Source: Flavobacteriales bacterium (GTDB lineage Bacteria > Bacteroidota > Bacteroidia > Flavobacteriales_C > GCA-002722245). From it: 34,243 nt of DNA. This document shows positions 1 through 9,509 of the stretch, piece after piece (positions within the stretch are counted from its first letter, which is position 1; every line of letters begins with the position of its first letter). Position numbers and translations under genes: made by a program. A model generated the notes under the pieces. That model had not been told where the DNA came from. It made no database searches and was given only the letters and a program-made list of their open reading frames with translations. The stretch spans positions 1 to 34,243 of the forward strand of contig PBLA01000009.1 in NCBI GenBank assembly GCA_002722245.1, in the 5' to 3' direction.

Positions 1-3000
1 AGTGGTTCAGGAGGAACATTGCCCTATTCATATTGGTGGGATGATCCATCAAACCAGACGAATGATACGGCGATAAATCTTTTTGGAAGAGCTCATCGCG
101 CAGCGGTTACTGATGTAAATGGATGTACAGATACGGTAACAATTGTAGTAGAGAGTCCCGATACCTTAAGACCAAATGATAGTTTGGTAAACATCTCATG
201 TAAATGGGCCTGTGATGGATACATCGGTGTTGCTTTAACAGGAGGAACGAGAGGAGGCGGATATACGCATTCATGGAATGTGGCATCTACGGATACTTTC
301 TTAATGGATTTATGCCCTGGTATATATGTGGATACAGTTACCGATGGGTTGGGTTGTATTGATACATTTACATTTGAGATCACAGAACCTGATACATTGA
401 TCGCTGTGATTACCGATACTACTAACGTGGTTTGTAATTATAGTAATAACGGTCAGGGAATTGTAACTCCAGTAGGAGGTACGCCTAATTACAGTTATGA
501 TTGGTACGATGTACCAGGAGGAGATACAGACTCTGTCGCCTCAGGAATTTTACCAGGAACGTATCATGTAGAGGTTACGGATGCGAATGGATGTATTGAT
601 ACAGCGGAGATTGAGATTAGTTCACCGCCCGCAATTGTAGTTGATTTGGATTCAATAGAGTCAACGTGTACAGGAATCTGTGATGGAGCAGCAATTGTGT
701 CTGTATCCGGAGGAACCGCGCCTTATGGTTATGATTGGTATGAGAATGGAAATTTAGATCACGATACGTTAAATAATATTTGTGCAGGGTTATATAATGT
801 AGAAATAACAGATTCGAATGGTTGTGTAGATACAGCTACCGTAAGCGTTACTCAACCGGTAACTGTTTCTGCCATGATTATTGACTCTAATTCAACAACT
901 TGTTATGGAGGTAATGATGGATGGGCGGTAATTAGCGGTTCGGGTGGAACATTGCCTTATACTTATTGGTGGGATGATCCTTCTAACCAAATTTCAGATA
1001 CAGCTACAGGATTATCATCAGGAACATATCGAGTAGCAGTGACGGATTTTAACGGTTGTTCAGATACTGTTTCGGTTGAGATCCGACAACCTCTACCTTG
1101 GAACCATTTGAAAGACACCTCAAATATTACCTGTTATGATTATTGTGATGGTCAAATAACAATTACACCAGCTGGAGGTATTGGACCTTACCAACATAGC
1201 TGGAATACAGGGTCATCATTACCTACATTAATTAATTTGTGTGCAGGAGAGTATATAGATACCATAACGGATTTTAATGGTTGTAGAGATACGGTTACTA
1301 CAATTATTGTGGAGCCTGATTCGTTGATGGCATTGCCTCAAATTATCAATCACGTGGTTTGTCATGGTGAAAACAATGCGAATGCAGTCTGTGAAGTGCA
1401 AGGTGGTACAGCTCCTTACTCGTTCACCTGGGGTGATCCTGTGAATGTAACAAACGATACACTATATAATGTTTCGGCTGGAACATATAGCGTTATTGTT
1501 ACAGATAGTTTGGGATGTATAGACTCCAATAATGTAGTTCTTATTGAACCAGTAAAATTGATCACAAGTATTACCGATACTGTGCATGCGAATTGTTTGT
1601 GTAATGGGGAGGCAACGGTAACGCCTACGGGAGGAGTTTTCCCATATAATTACTCATGGAGTGATATCGCAGGTTCATCAGATTCTACAGCAATAAATCT
1701 ATGTGCAGGTGCATATCAAGTTGAAATCAATGATGCTAACGGATGTTCAGATACTGCTTATGTTACTATAAGGGATACTGCTGACTTTAGTATCTCTATA
1801 ACAGATACTAATCAGGTTACCTGTAAAGGTTCTTGTGATGGTTCGGCAATTGTTACTCCAATGAACGGTACTGCGCCATATACCTATTTATGGAATGACC
1901 CTGGTGTTACAACCGATTCTGTTGTAACTGGTTTGTGTGCCGGCTTAGTGAGTGTAAGGGTTATCGATAATATTGGATGTGCAAGAATTGCAAATGTAAC
2001 GATTAGTGAACCCAATGAATTAGAAGTAAATCCTCAATTCATTAATCCATCTTGTTATGGTGATTCAAACGGATCAGCATGGGTTGAGGTAATTGGAGGA
2101 ACTTTACCAATTCAACATTCATGGAATACGTTTAGTGTAAATGACACTATTTATAATATTCCTGCAGGATTATATACCGATACCATTATCGATGCCAACG
2201 GCTGCTCAGACACCGTAACTATTTCAGTTATTGAGCCAGAACTCCTTGAATTGACAATTGGAGGAATGGATATAAATTGTTTCGGTTCTTCGGATGGAAA
2301 AGCATTTGCAGATGTTCAAGGTGGAATAGAACCCTACACGTATTCATGGAATGATCCTTCATCCTCTTCAAGTGATTCGATTTTTAACTTAAATCCTGGA
2401 AATTATATTCTTGAAGTAACGGATTTAGCGGGTTGTATTAAAATCGATAGTATTGACATTACAGAACCCGCTAAATTGCGATCAAGTATTTCGGATACTA
2501 CGCATGTGGAGTGTTTTTGTGATGGAATTGCGAGTGTGCTACCTATTGGAGGAACTCAGCCTTATACGTACGTTTGGAATGATCCATCGGATCAAACTGA
2601 TTCGATAGCAAATGGACTTTGTGCTGGTAATTATTCAGTTGTTGTGACAGATGCAAGAGGTTGTTTGGATACATCGTCGGTAAGCATTCGAGATACATCA
2701 GGCTTTGAAACAGCTATTGTTGATTCCTCTATGAATTCATGTTTTGCATTATGTGAGGGATCTGCTACTGCTAGAGCGGAAAACGGGGTTCAACCTTATA
2801 ATTTCTTATGGGATGATCAATCATCAACGAATGACTCCATGGTGAATAATTTATGTGCCGGTCGTTATACCGTTACTATTTCTGATGCAGAGGGATGTAC
2901 TCACATTGAAGATATAACCATATCAGAACCGGATGAGCTCATTGTTTCTTTGTCAAATTCAAGCGTGAGTTGTAATGGTAATAATGATGGTGTTATTTCT

Positions 3001-5714
3001 GCAATTATTAATGGAGGAACAACTCCTTATTCCTACAAGTGGAATGGGGATGGATCCTTGGCTGATTCAACCATCGATTCTTTGTCACCAGGACAATATA
3101 TTGTGGAGATTTTTGATGATAATGGATGTTTTGTTTCTGATACAGGAATAATATCAGAACCTGCAGAATTACTAGCGTTTATAACGCCTTACAGTAATGT
3201 ATCATGCTTTGGAGCAAATAATGCCACACTTACAGGATTGGGTACTGGAGGAGTGGCGCCATATTCGTACTCATGGAATTCAGGTGAATCAACTTCTAAT
3301 ATATCTAGTAAAGGCCCAGGGAATTACAGAGTGGTTATTACGGATTCGATAGGTTGTGCAGATGATACTTCAATAGTGATTACAGAACCAGTAGTGCTTA
3401 GTTCTTTAATAACAGATACCGTTCATATATCATGTGGAGGTGATGCAACAGGTTCTGCTACGGTAACTCCATCCGGAGGTACAGCTCCTTACACCTATCT
3501 ATGGAATGATCCAAGTGCACAAACTGATTCCATTGCAGATGGATTATCAGCTGGAAACTATCAAGTGGAGGTGACAGATGCTAATGGATGTTCCCATACA
3601 TCATTAATTACCATTACTGAACCTTTAGAATTTGATGTGTCAATTGCGGATAGTTCAAATGCAATTTGTGCAGGAGGAAGTGAAGGTTGGGCATTGGTTT
3701 CTTACACAGGAGGTACAGCACCATATACCATATTATGGAATGATGATGGAGATCAAGTAACGGATACAGCGATAAACCTGTCTGCAGGAACATATCAAGT
3801 TTTGGTTACAGATTTTGTGGGATGTATAGATTCGGCTTCTGTGACTATTGAACAGCCAGCTGATGCAATTACTGTATCATCTACGGTTACCCAAAATGTT
3901 TTATGTACAGGTTTTTGTATTGGAGAAGCGCACTTGGTTGTTGATGGCGGGGTGGAAGGATCTGGTTATACTTACCTTTGGGAGAGTGGTGAAACTGATT
4001 CGGCGGCTAATCAGCTTTGTCAAGGATATCAAACTTACACGGTAACTGATGGACTTGGATGTCAATATGTTGACTCAGTGCAGATCTTGGATTTGAATAA
4101 TTTTACGGCTGATTTCAGTCGATCATCAGTGAGTTGTTATGGTGACTGTGATGGCGCTATAACCGTTACTCCTGCTGGAGGTACTCCTCCCTATATTCAT
4201 TCTTGGAAGCATGGCGTAGCAGATACGGTTTTAAATTCGCTCTGTCCTGCAGTTTATATTGATACTATTTTTGATGCAAACGGTTGTTTCTTAATTGATA
4301 GTGTAAGAATTCTTGAGCCAGCTTTATTTGAGGTTTCAATTTCAGATACATTAAACCCAAGTTGTTTTGGTTATTGCGATGGTAGAACAGTTGCGGAAGG
4401 TATAGGAGGTACTGCTCCATATTCATTTACCTGGTACAACAGTTCAATCAATGAATTGAACGATACAGCGTTTAACCTTTGTGCAGCAACATATTATGTG
4501 CGAGGAGAGGACACAAACGGGTGTGCCTCAGAAGATACGATACTACTAACGGAACCAACTAAAATTAATACGACTTTAGATGTTTCAAGTGATGCGAAAT
4601 GTGCTAATTCTTGTGATGGCTCGGCAACTATTTTAGCGAATGGTGGTTCAGGAGCTTTGACTTTTTCATGGCTGGATGGAGATGCAAATGCGATTCGAAA
4701 TGATCTATGTCCTGGAGAAAACAAAGTGTATGTTTCAGATGAAAATTCATGTAGAGACAGCTTGTCATTTACAATAGGTTCTCCTTCTGAATTAGAGGCA
4801 ATAATTACAGATACCACTCATATTTTCTGTGATGGTACCACAAGCGGAGCAGCAGAAGTTGGTCAATCAGGAGGGGTAGGGCCATATACTTATAAGTGGT
4901 ATGAGTTAGGAAACCAAACGAGTAGTACTGTGACTAATTTGGATTCTGGAATATACTATGTGGAGGTTATGGATAATAATGGCTGCGTTGATACAGCTTC
5001 GGTCAAAATAAACATAGACGATGTGTTAACAGCAGATATTACTGTAACCAATACAAGTTGTTTTGGAAAATGTGATGGTAAAGTGGTAGCATCAATTTCA
5101 GGAGGGATAGGAAGTTACACGATTAACTGGGGAGATGGATCAACTATAGATTCGATAGAGAATGCATGTGCCGGAAATTATAACTTAACGGTTACTGATT
5201 TTGACGGGTGTACGGTGGCTACAAGCGGAACAATTCTAGAACCTCCGTTATTAACATCATCTATTATTGATAGTGCTAATTTGGATTGCTTTGGTGACTG
5301 TGATGGTTTTGCAACAGTATCTCCACAAGGCGGAACAAGCCCATACAGTTACCAGTGGAATGATGATGATTTACAAAATAGTCAAACGGCAACCGGTTTA
5401 TGTGGAGAATCATATGTGGTAGAGGTAACAGATAGTAAGGGATGTTTAAGCATTTCAATTGTTTCCTTAGAACAGCCATCAAATTTGGTTTCAACAATAA
5501 GTAGCATACCATCAAATTGTTCAAATTCTGCTGAAGGATCTGCTGATATAACTGTTTCAGGAGGAGTATCTCCTTACTCGTTCAGTTGGACAAATAATGA
5601 GATGTACAGTTCAAGTTTAGAAGATATATCTAATTTATGGATGGGTGATTACCAGGTAACGATTCTTGATTCTAATGGTTGTTCATTGGTTGACTCTACT
5701 ACAATTACTGCTGT
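1..5714 (+). repeat. 25-copy SprB-type protein repeat array
   Basis: Counting the terminal motif (VTDxNGC and variants) gives 25 repeats, the first truncated by the window edge. DNA identity between copies is generally low, so the array is old, but some copies are closer. Repeats 1 and 5 share SGSGGTLPY and WWDDPSNQ at an offset of 933 bases. Repeats 2, 6 and 10 share HSWN at offsets of 927 and 921. Two cysteine classes are visible: 13 repeats have four Cys and 11 have two, plus the partial first repeat. Confidence 0.9.
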
Positions 5715-6432
5715 TAATATGATGAACGCAAACGCAGGAGTTAACCTTGTTATTTGTGAAAATGACAGCGTTGAATTAACAGGAACAGGAGGAGATCTAT
5801 ACTCCTGGAGTGACGGAGGTACAACAGCGAATCATATTGTGTCACCTATTACGACAACAGAATATATCTTGACAGTATTTAAAAATGGATGTTCAGATAC
5901 AGATACCGTCCAAGTAACAGTGAATGCGTTACCCGTTATATCAGCATATGCTCAAGATGATTTAATTCTAGAAGGAACGAGTACCCAACTTGTGTCTTCT
6001 GGAGGTGGACCTGGAGGTCAATATGATTGGAATCCACCAATAGGGTTAGATGATCCAACTCTTGCAGGACCAACCGCTACACTTGAAAAACCCTCTACAT
6101 TTATTGTAACAGGAACGGATGCGAATGGATGTGTAGATACGGCATCAGTATTTATTGATGTTGCCAAAACAGTTGTTTTCCCTGAGGGAATTACGCCAAA
6201 CGGAGATGGTCTTAACGATAATTGGATTATACGATTGATCGATGAGTTCCCAAGAGCGAAAGTGATGATTTTCAATAGATGGGGACAAAAGGTATTTGAG
6301 AGTGTGGGATATTCTGACGCATGGGATGGAACGCAAAATGGAAGAGAATTACCTGTTGGTACTTATTATTATGTAATTGATTTAGGACCAGGTCACGACC
6401 AATTTACAGGGCCAATAACACTTATGCGATAA
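1..6432 (+). CDS. Giant SprB-repeat adhesin, T9SS type B cargo (5' end missing)
   Basis: The frame is open from the first base, so the true start lies upstream and at least 2143 codons are visible. The protein consists of 25 tandem SprB-type repeats (about 76 residues each; each has an early SC-x-G Cys, GGT-PY-x-x-W, an LxAGxY turn and a VTDxNGC end). Two PKD/Ig-like segments follow (about 5715-6170). The end (about 6170-6429) is a gliding-motility-associated C-terminal domain with ITPNGDGLNDNW, FNRWGQKVFES, W-D-G-T and LPVGTYYYVIDL. In this family that domain is the T9SS type B sorting signal, and proteins of the SprB class are cell-surface adhesins used in gliding or attachment. The repeats are rich in Asp, Thr and Cys, fitting an exported, disulfide-bonded filament. 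A PorP/SprF-like gene follows after 17 bases, a common pairing. Family assignment is firm; the role (gliding, attachment or prey contact) is inference. Confidence 0.95.
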   Translation, partial: SGSGGTLPYSYWWDDPSNQTNDTAINLFGRAHRAAVTDVNGCTDTVTIVVESPDTLRPNDSLVNISCKWACDGYIGVALTGGTRGGGYTHSWNVASTDTFLMDLCPGIYVDTVTDGLGCIDTFTFEITEPDTLIAVITDTTNVVCNYSNNGQGIVTPVGGTPNYSYDWYDVPGGDTDSVASGILPGTYHVEVTDANGCIDTAEIEISSPPAIVVDLDSIESTCTGICDGAAIVSVSGGTAPYGYDWYENGNLDHDTLNNICAGLYNVEITDSNGCVDTATVSVTQPVTVSAMIIDSNSTTCYGGNDGWAVISGSGGTLPYTYWWDDPSNQISDTATGLSSGTYRVAVTDFNGCSDTVSVEIRQPLPWNHLKDTSNITCYDYCDGQITITPAGGIGPYQHSWNTGSSLPTLINLCAGEYIDTITDFNGCRDTVTTIIVEPDSLMALPQIINHVVCHGENNANAVCEVQGGTAPYSFTWGDPVNVTNDTLYNVSAGTYSVIVTDSLGCIDSNNVVLIEPVKLITSITDTVHANCLCNGEATVTPTGGVFPYNYSWSDIAGSSDSTAINLCAGAYQVEINDANGCSDTAYVTIRDTADFSISITDTNQVTCKGSCDGSAIVTPMNGTAPYTYLWNDPGVTTDSVVTGLCAGLVSVRVIDNIGCARIANVTISEPNELEVNPQFINPSCYGDSNGSAWVEVIGGTLPIQHSWNTFSVNDTIYNIPAGLYTDTIIDANGCSDTVTISVIEPELLELTIGGMDINCFGSSDGKAFADVQGGIEPYTYSWNDPSSSSSDSIFNLNPGNYILEVTDLAGCIKIDSIDITEPAKLRSSISDTTHVECFCDGIASVLPIGGTQPYTYVWNDPSDQTDSIANGLCAGNYSVVVTDARGCLDTSSVSIRDTSGFETAIVDSSMNSCFALCEGSATARAENGVQPYNFLWDDQSSTNDSMVNNLCAGRYTVTISDAEGCTHIEDITISEPDELIVSLSNSSVSCNGNNDGVISAIINGGTTPYSYKWNGDGSLADSTIDSLSPGQYIVEIFDDNGCFVSDTGIISEPAELLAFITPYSNVSCFGANNATLTGLGTGGVAPYSYSWNSGESTSNISSKGPGNYRVVITDSIGCADDTSIVITEPVVLSSLITDTVHISCGGDATGSATVTPSGGTAPYTYLWNDPSAQTDSIADGLSAGNYQVEVTDANGCSHTSLITITEPLEFDVSIADSSNAICAGGSEGWALVSYTGGTAPYTILWNDDGDQVTDTAINLSAGTYQVLVTDFVGCIDSASVTIEQPADAITVSSTVTQNVLCTGFCIGEAHLVVDGGVEGSGYTYLWESGETDSAANQLCQGYQTYTVTDGLGCQYVDSVQILDLNNFTADFSRSSVSCYGDCDGAITVTPAGGTPPYIHSWKHGVADTVLNSLCPAVYIDTIFDANGCFLIDSVRILEPALFEVSISDTLNPSCFGYCDGRTVAEGIGGTAPYSFTWYNSSINELNDTAFNLCAATYYVRGEDTNGCASEDTILLTEPTKINTTLDVSSDAKCANSCDGSATILANGGSGALTFSWLDGDANAIRNDLCPGENKVYVSDENSCRDSLSFTIGSPSELEAIITDTTHIFCDGTTSGAAEVGQSGGVGPYTYKWYELGNQTSSTVTNLDSGIYYVEVMDNNGCVDTASVKINIDDVLTADITVTNTSCFGKCDGKVVASISGGIGSYTINWGDGSTIDSIENACAGNYNLTVTDFDGCTVATSGTILEPPLLTSSIIDSANLDCFGDCDGFATVSPQGGTSPYSYQWNDDDLQNSQTATGLCGESYVVEVTDSKGCLSISIVSLEQPSNLVSTISSIPSNCSNSAEGSADITVSGGVSPYSFSWTNNEMYSSSLEDISNLWMGDYQVTILDSNGCSLVDSTTITAVNMMNANAGVNLVICENDSVELTGTGGDLYSWSDGGTTANHIVSPITTTEYILTVFKNGCSDTDTVQVTVNALPVISAYAQDDLILEGTSTQLVSSGGGPGGQYDWNPPIGLDDPTLAGPTATLEKPSTFIVTGTDANGCVDTASVFIDVAKTVVFPEGITPNGDGLNDNWIIRLIDEFPRAKVMIFNRWGQKVFESVGYSDAWDGTQNGRELPVGTYYYVIDLGPGHDQFTGPITLMR

Positions 6433-6449
6433 GTTGAACAATTAATTAA

Positions 6450-7775
6450 TTGAAATTGCTGAAGACAAAAAAACATAGTAAACTCATTGTAATGATTCTG
6501 CTGGTAGCAAGCGTTTCACGTGCGCAACAGTTGCCAATCTTTACTCAATATTTATTCAACAAGTATGTATTTAATCCTGCTTTTACTGGTACTGAGGATA
6601 ATTTCTCAGCCACGGCAAATTATCGCTATCAATGGCAAGGAGTAACCGATGCGCCAAGAACTTATGTGCTTTCAGTTCATGGACCACACAAATACAAAAG
6701 CTTTGGATTAGGAGGTGCTCTGTATACTGATGTAACAGGTCCTACATCAAAAACAGGAATGTATTTATCCTATGCGTATAATTTTAAAGCGACAGACTAT
6801 ACAAAGATATCATTCGGTTTAAGTGGAGGAATGATGCAGTATAGGGTTGATGGTACTAAAATTACCTTAGCTGAACCCGGTGATATTACTTTAGCAAATA
6901 CATTGATGAATAAAATTATTCCTGATTTTGGGTTTGGAGGTGTATGGTATAGTGATGATTTCTTTCTCGGAATATCTGTACCTCAATTTATTCAAACCAA
7001 ATTAGACTTTACTGATGACAGCAAACAAACGCTTAGTCAATTAACTTCTCACCTGTATTTAAATGGAGGATACAATTTTATAATTAACGATGATTTCAGT
7101 ATTGAACCCTCTACAATGATTAGAATGTCTTCGGGAGTAATTCCTCAATTTGATTTTGCCACCAAATTGATTTTTCAAACCAATTATTATTTAGGAGCTA
7201 TGGCAAGAACTCAGGATGCCTTTGCATTGATTACTGGATACATGACTCCAAATGGGAAGTTTAATTTTGGTTATGCGTATGATGTTACAGTTGGACGTTT
7301 AGGCGCATACAGCAATGGATCGCACGAATTAATGATTAAAGCAACCTTTGGTGACATTAAGCAAAAAAGACCTGCGAGAAAAAGAAAGAGGAGAGGTTCA
7401 AAAATGGAACGATTAGAGTGGAAGCTTAAGAATTTAGAGAATCAAGAAAACGGTGGTTCTATTGAAGAGGAAAGTAATGAAACTCAGGATGGAGACATGG
7501 ATTACTATGACGATACTAAAAAGGATCAAACCACAGAGACAAATACAGAAGAATCCGATGATAGCAAAACAATAGGTGAAAGAATAGAAGAGGTGGAGCG
7601 AGAAGACAGGGCATTAAGAGCGAAAGTAAGAGCGCTAAGAGATGATGCTGAATCTCAAGGGTATGGAAGTCCAAATGATACGGGTTACCCAAGGCGACAA
7701 GAATACCTTGAGGCCCTTGAAAAAATTAAGGCAATTTATCGAAAGAAAAAAGAACTTGATGGTATGTTAGATTAA
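6450..7775 (+). CDS. PorP/SprF-family T9SS outer-membrane protein with charged C-terminal tail
   Basis: Residues 1-25 form a signal peptide (basic start, hydrophobic core, cleavage likely after SRA). The following segment QQLPIFTQYLFNKYVFNPAF is the signature opening of the PorP/SprF family, outer-membrane beta-barrels that pair with type B T9SS adhesins. The barrel ends near residue 302 (KATFGDI). A further ~139 residues follow: a basic stretch (KRPARKRKRRG), an acidic Glu/Asp-rich region and a predicted coiled coil near the C-terminus. Family members are usually about 300 residues long, so this tail is an addition. The TTG start at 6450 is chosen because the first in-frame ATG (6492) would remove the basic n-region of the signal peptide. 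The gene begins 17 bases after the adhesin stop, so the two are probably co-transcribed. Confidence 0.9.
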   Translation: MKLLKTKKHSKLIVMILLVASVSRAQQLPIFTQYLFNKYVFNPAFTGTEDNFSATANYRYQWQGVTDAPRTYVLSVHGPHKYKSFGLGGALYTDVTGPTSKTGMYLSYAYNFKATDYTKISFGLSGGMMQYRVDGTKITLAEPGDITLANTLMNKIIPDFGFGGVWYSDDFFLGISVPQFIQTKLDFTDDSKQTLSQLTSHLYLNGGYNFIINDDFSIEPSTMIRMSSGVIPQFDFATKLIFQTNYYLGAMARTQDAFALITGYMTPNGKFNFGYAYDVTVGRLGAYSNGSHELMIKATFGDIKQKRPARKRKRRGSKMERLEWKLKNLENQENGGSIEEESNETQDGDMDYYDDTKKDQTTETNTEESDDSKTIGERIEEVEREDRALRAKVRALRDDAESQGYGSPNDTGYPRRQEYLEALEKIKAIYRKKKELDGMLD

Positions 7776-7838
7776 TCCTTTCCATTAATCAAAAAGAAAG
7801 AAACTCGTTAAAATACCACTCATGCTCAATTGGATTTG

Positions 7839-7846
7839 TACCTTTG
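7839..7846 (+). promoter_or_regulatory. Bacteroidota -7 box TACCTTTG
   Basis: This is an exact match to the Bacteroidota -7 consensus TAnnTTTG, ending nine bases before the ATG at 7856. No convincing -33 TTG is present at normal spacing. If it is used, transcription would start within a few bases of the ATG. The same 8-mer occurs on the minus strand before the gene ending at 14013. Confidence 0.5.
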
Positions 7847-7855
7847 TTTGTGAAT

Positions 7856-8092
7856 ATGAGTGAAGAGAGAATCAAGTTAATTTGGGATTTAAGAAGCATT
7901 GATGCAAAAGAGGTGGCAGAACATCATGTTAAACACCTAAGAGAATATATAGCCTCAAAAGATCTAGTTGATACCACGGCAGATTGTACAGAGATTTTCC
8001 CTCATTATTATGTAGCTTTTATACTTACCTCAAAAGAATATATGATTCAGCTTCGTGATGATTTGAAGCCACATAGAGGAGAATATGTTTAA
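7856..8092 (+). CDS. Small conserved-looking protein of unknown function (78 aa)
   Basis: I do not recognise this protein. It begins MSEERIKLIWDL, is soluble (no signal or membrane segment) and carries a His pair (AEHHVKHL) and an ending LKPHRGEYV. The mix of helical and beta-prone segments suggests a small alpha/beta fold. The ATG at 7856 is preferred over an in-frame TTG at 7844, because the latter lies inside the TAnnTTTG box. The end overlaps the next gene: ATGTTTAA at 8085-8092 holds both the VTC gene's start and this gene's stop, which indicates translational coupling. Its position suggests a role linked to the VTC/DUF4956 pair, but this is inference only. Confidence 0.75.
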   Translation: MSEERIKLIWDLRSIDAKEVAEHHVKHLREYIASKDLVDTTADCTEIFPHYYVAFILTSKEYMIQLRDDLKPHRGEYV

Positions 8093-8846
8093 GCATAATG
8101 ACATAGCAGAAGAGCTCAAAACATTTTCACCACTTTCATTAACGGACATAGAAGATCTTTTTTCATCAAAAAGAGTAGATACTAAGTTTATTTTGGAACC
8201 AAAGCAACTGATTCAGTTGCTTCCTAAACTTTGTTCTACATATAAAATATTGGACACGAAAGGAAAGAGGGTTTTTAGATATAAAACACATTATTTTGAT
8301 ACAAATAATAAAGCTCTTTTTCATGCTCACGTGAATGGGAAATTAAATCGATTTAAAATTCGATACAGAGAATATTTGGATGTAGGAGACACTTATTTTG
8401 AGATAAAATTTAAAAATAACAAAGGTCATCTTTTAAAGTATAGATTGGATTCGCGTCCTAAAATTCAATTAGATCAACGCGAGCGGCAATTCATTCGTGA
8501 ACACACTAACCTTGACTCAACCCAGTTGATGCCTGTAATTACAAATGAGTTCTCACGAATTACATTTATTGAGAAGTCCACAAACGAGAAAATCACGATT
8601 GATTTATCGCTAAACTTTAAAATCAATGATAAACAACTAGCGATTGAAAATATGATTATCCTTGAATTGAAACAGGACAAAAAAAATCGAGATTCCGTTG
8701 TTTTTCAGGAAATGAAAAAATTAGGTGTTCGCGAATCAAGTTTTAGCAAATACATTACTGGATCAATACTTATGGATGATCAGCTGAAATACAATAATTA
8801 TAAACCTATTTTACGCCATTTAATTAAAGCATCAGAATTATGTTAG
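8085..8846 (+). CDS. VTC domain-containing protein (polyphosphate polymerase-like)
   Basis: The 253-residue protein matches the VTC domain, a triphosphate-tunnel fold found in the catalytic subunit of the eukaryotic vacuolar polyphosphate polymerase and in many bacterial homologues. Visible family features are RVDTKFIL (residues 30-37, tunnel Lys), FRYKTHYFDT (65-73), the basic strand RFKIRYREY (89-97), EIKFK (106-110) and a late ELKQ. It has no membrane segment. The start overlaps the preceding stop by eight bases and the stop overlaps the DUF4956 start by seven, so three genes form a tight operon. VTC-DUF4956 adjacency recurs in bacteria. Polyphosphate synthesis is a reasonable but unproven activity. 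Confidence 0.9.
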   Translation: MFKHNDIAEELKTFSPLSLTDIEDLFSSKRVDTKFILEPKQLIQLLPKLCSTYKILDTKGKRVFRYKTHYFDTNNKALFHAHVNGKLNRFKIRYREYLDVGDTYFEIKFKNNKGHLLKYRLDSRPKIQLDQRERQFIREHTNLDSTQLMPVITNEFSRITFIEKSTNEKITIDLSLNFKINDKQLAIENMIILELKQDKKNRDSVVFQEMKKLGVRESSFSKYITGSILMDDQLKYNNYKPILRHLIKASELC

Positions 8847-9481
8847 GGATAGAAACAATGGAAGTGGGCCTTATTGCAACCAAATTTTTGGGAATGGAAT
8901 TAATTGATAAGGTAGCGTTCATGGAATTGATTTTTAAGTTTTTTCTAAATTTTATTTTTCTTTGGATAACAGTTCAATTCATCTTTTATCGAAACAATAA
9001 GGAGAAAGACTATCTTTTCACTTTTTATCTTTTTAATATTATCACTTTTTTTATTTGTGTTCTCTTACGAAAAACAGAAATGCAATTAGGGTTTGCCTTT
9101 GGTTTATTTGCTGTTTTTGGTATTATTCGATATCGTACAGATACGATTCCATTCAAGGAAATGACCTATTTATTTATTGTTATTGGGCTTGCGATGATTA
9201 ACGCACTATCAAGCACAAAAATAAGCTATGCGGAGGTACTTTTTGTTAATGCAGTAATCGTCCTTACTACTTTTGGAATAGAAACGATCGGTCCTTACAA
9301 TCATAAAAAGAGTAAAACAATTGTCTACGAAAAAATTGAATTAATTAAACCTGAAAAAAAAGAAGATTTATTAGCGGATCTTAGAGAGCGAACAGGATTA
9401 AAGGTATACAGAGCCACTATTGGACACATAGACTTCTTAAGAGACGTTGCAGAGATTAAAATATACTATACCGAAGAGTAA
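8840..9481 (+). CDS. DUF4956 family inner-membrane protein
   Basis: The 213-residue protein has about four transmembrane helices between residues ~28 and ~145, with the central motif FGLFAVFGIIRYRTDTIPFKEM that typifies DUF4956. A cytoplasmic C-terminal domain of ~60 residues follows (GLKVYRATIGHIDFLRDVAEI). It is translationally coupled to the VTC gene (ATGTTAG overlap at 8840-8846). The family is commonly found beside VTC-domain proteins, suggesting a membrane partner for that enzyme. Its biochemical function is not established. Confidence 0.88.
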   Translation: MLGIETMEVGLIATKFLGMELIDKVAFMELIFKFFLNFIFLWITVQFIFYRNNKEKDYLFTFYLFNIITFFICVLLRKTEMQLGFAFGLFAVFGIIRYRTDTIPFKEMTYLFIVIGLAMINALSSTKISYAEVLFVNAVIVLTTFGIETIGPYNHKKSKTIVYEKIELIKPEKKEDLLADLRERTGLKVYRATIGHIDFLRDVAEIKIYYTEE

Positions 9482-9509
9482 CAGTTCATCGAATAATTTA
9501 GCAAATTAA

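Noticed and set aside
85-130. Unusual segment in the first repeat (LFGRAHRAAVTD instead of LSAGTYRVAVTD)
   Set aside because: The frame stays open and the codon count is unchanged, so it is not a frameshift. It could be divergence or lower sequence quality at the window edge.
4494-4817. Minus-strand ORFs inside the adhesin (also 93-383, 5276-5524, 6018-6336)
   Set aside because: They lie fully within the repeat gene on the other strand, show no family features and arise from the regular codon pattern.
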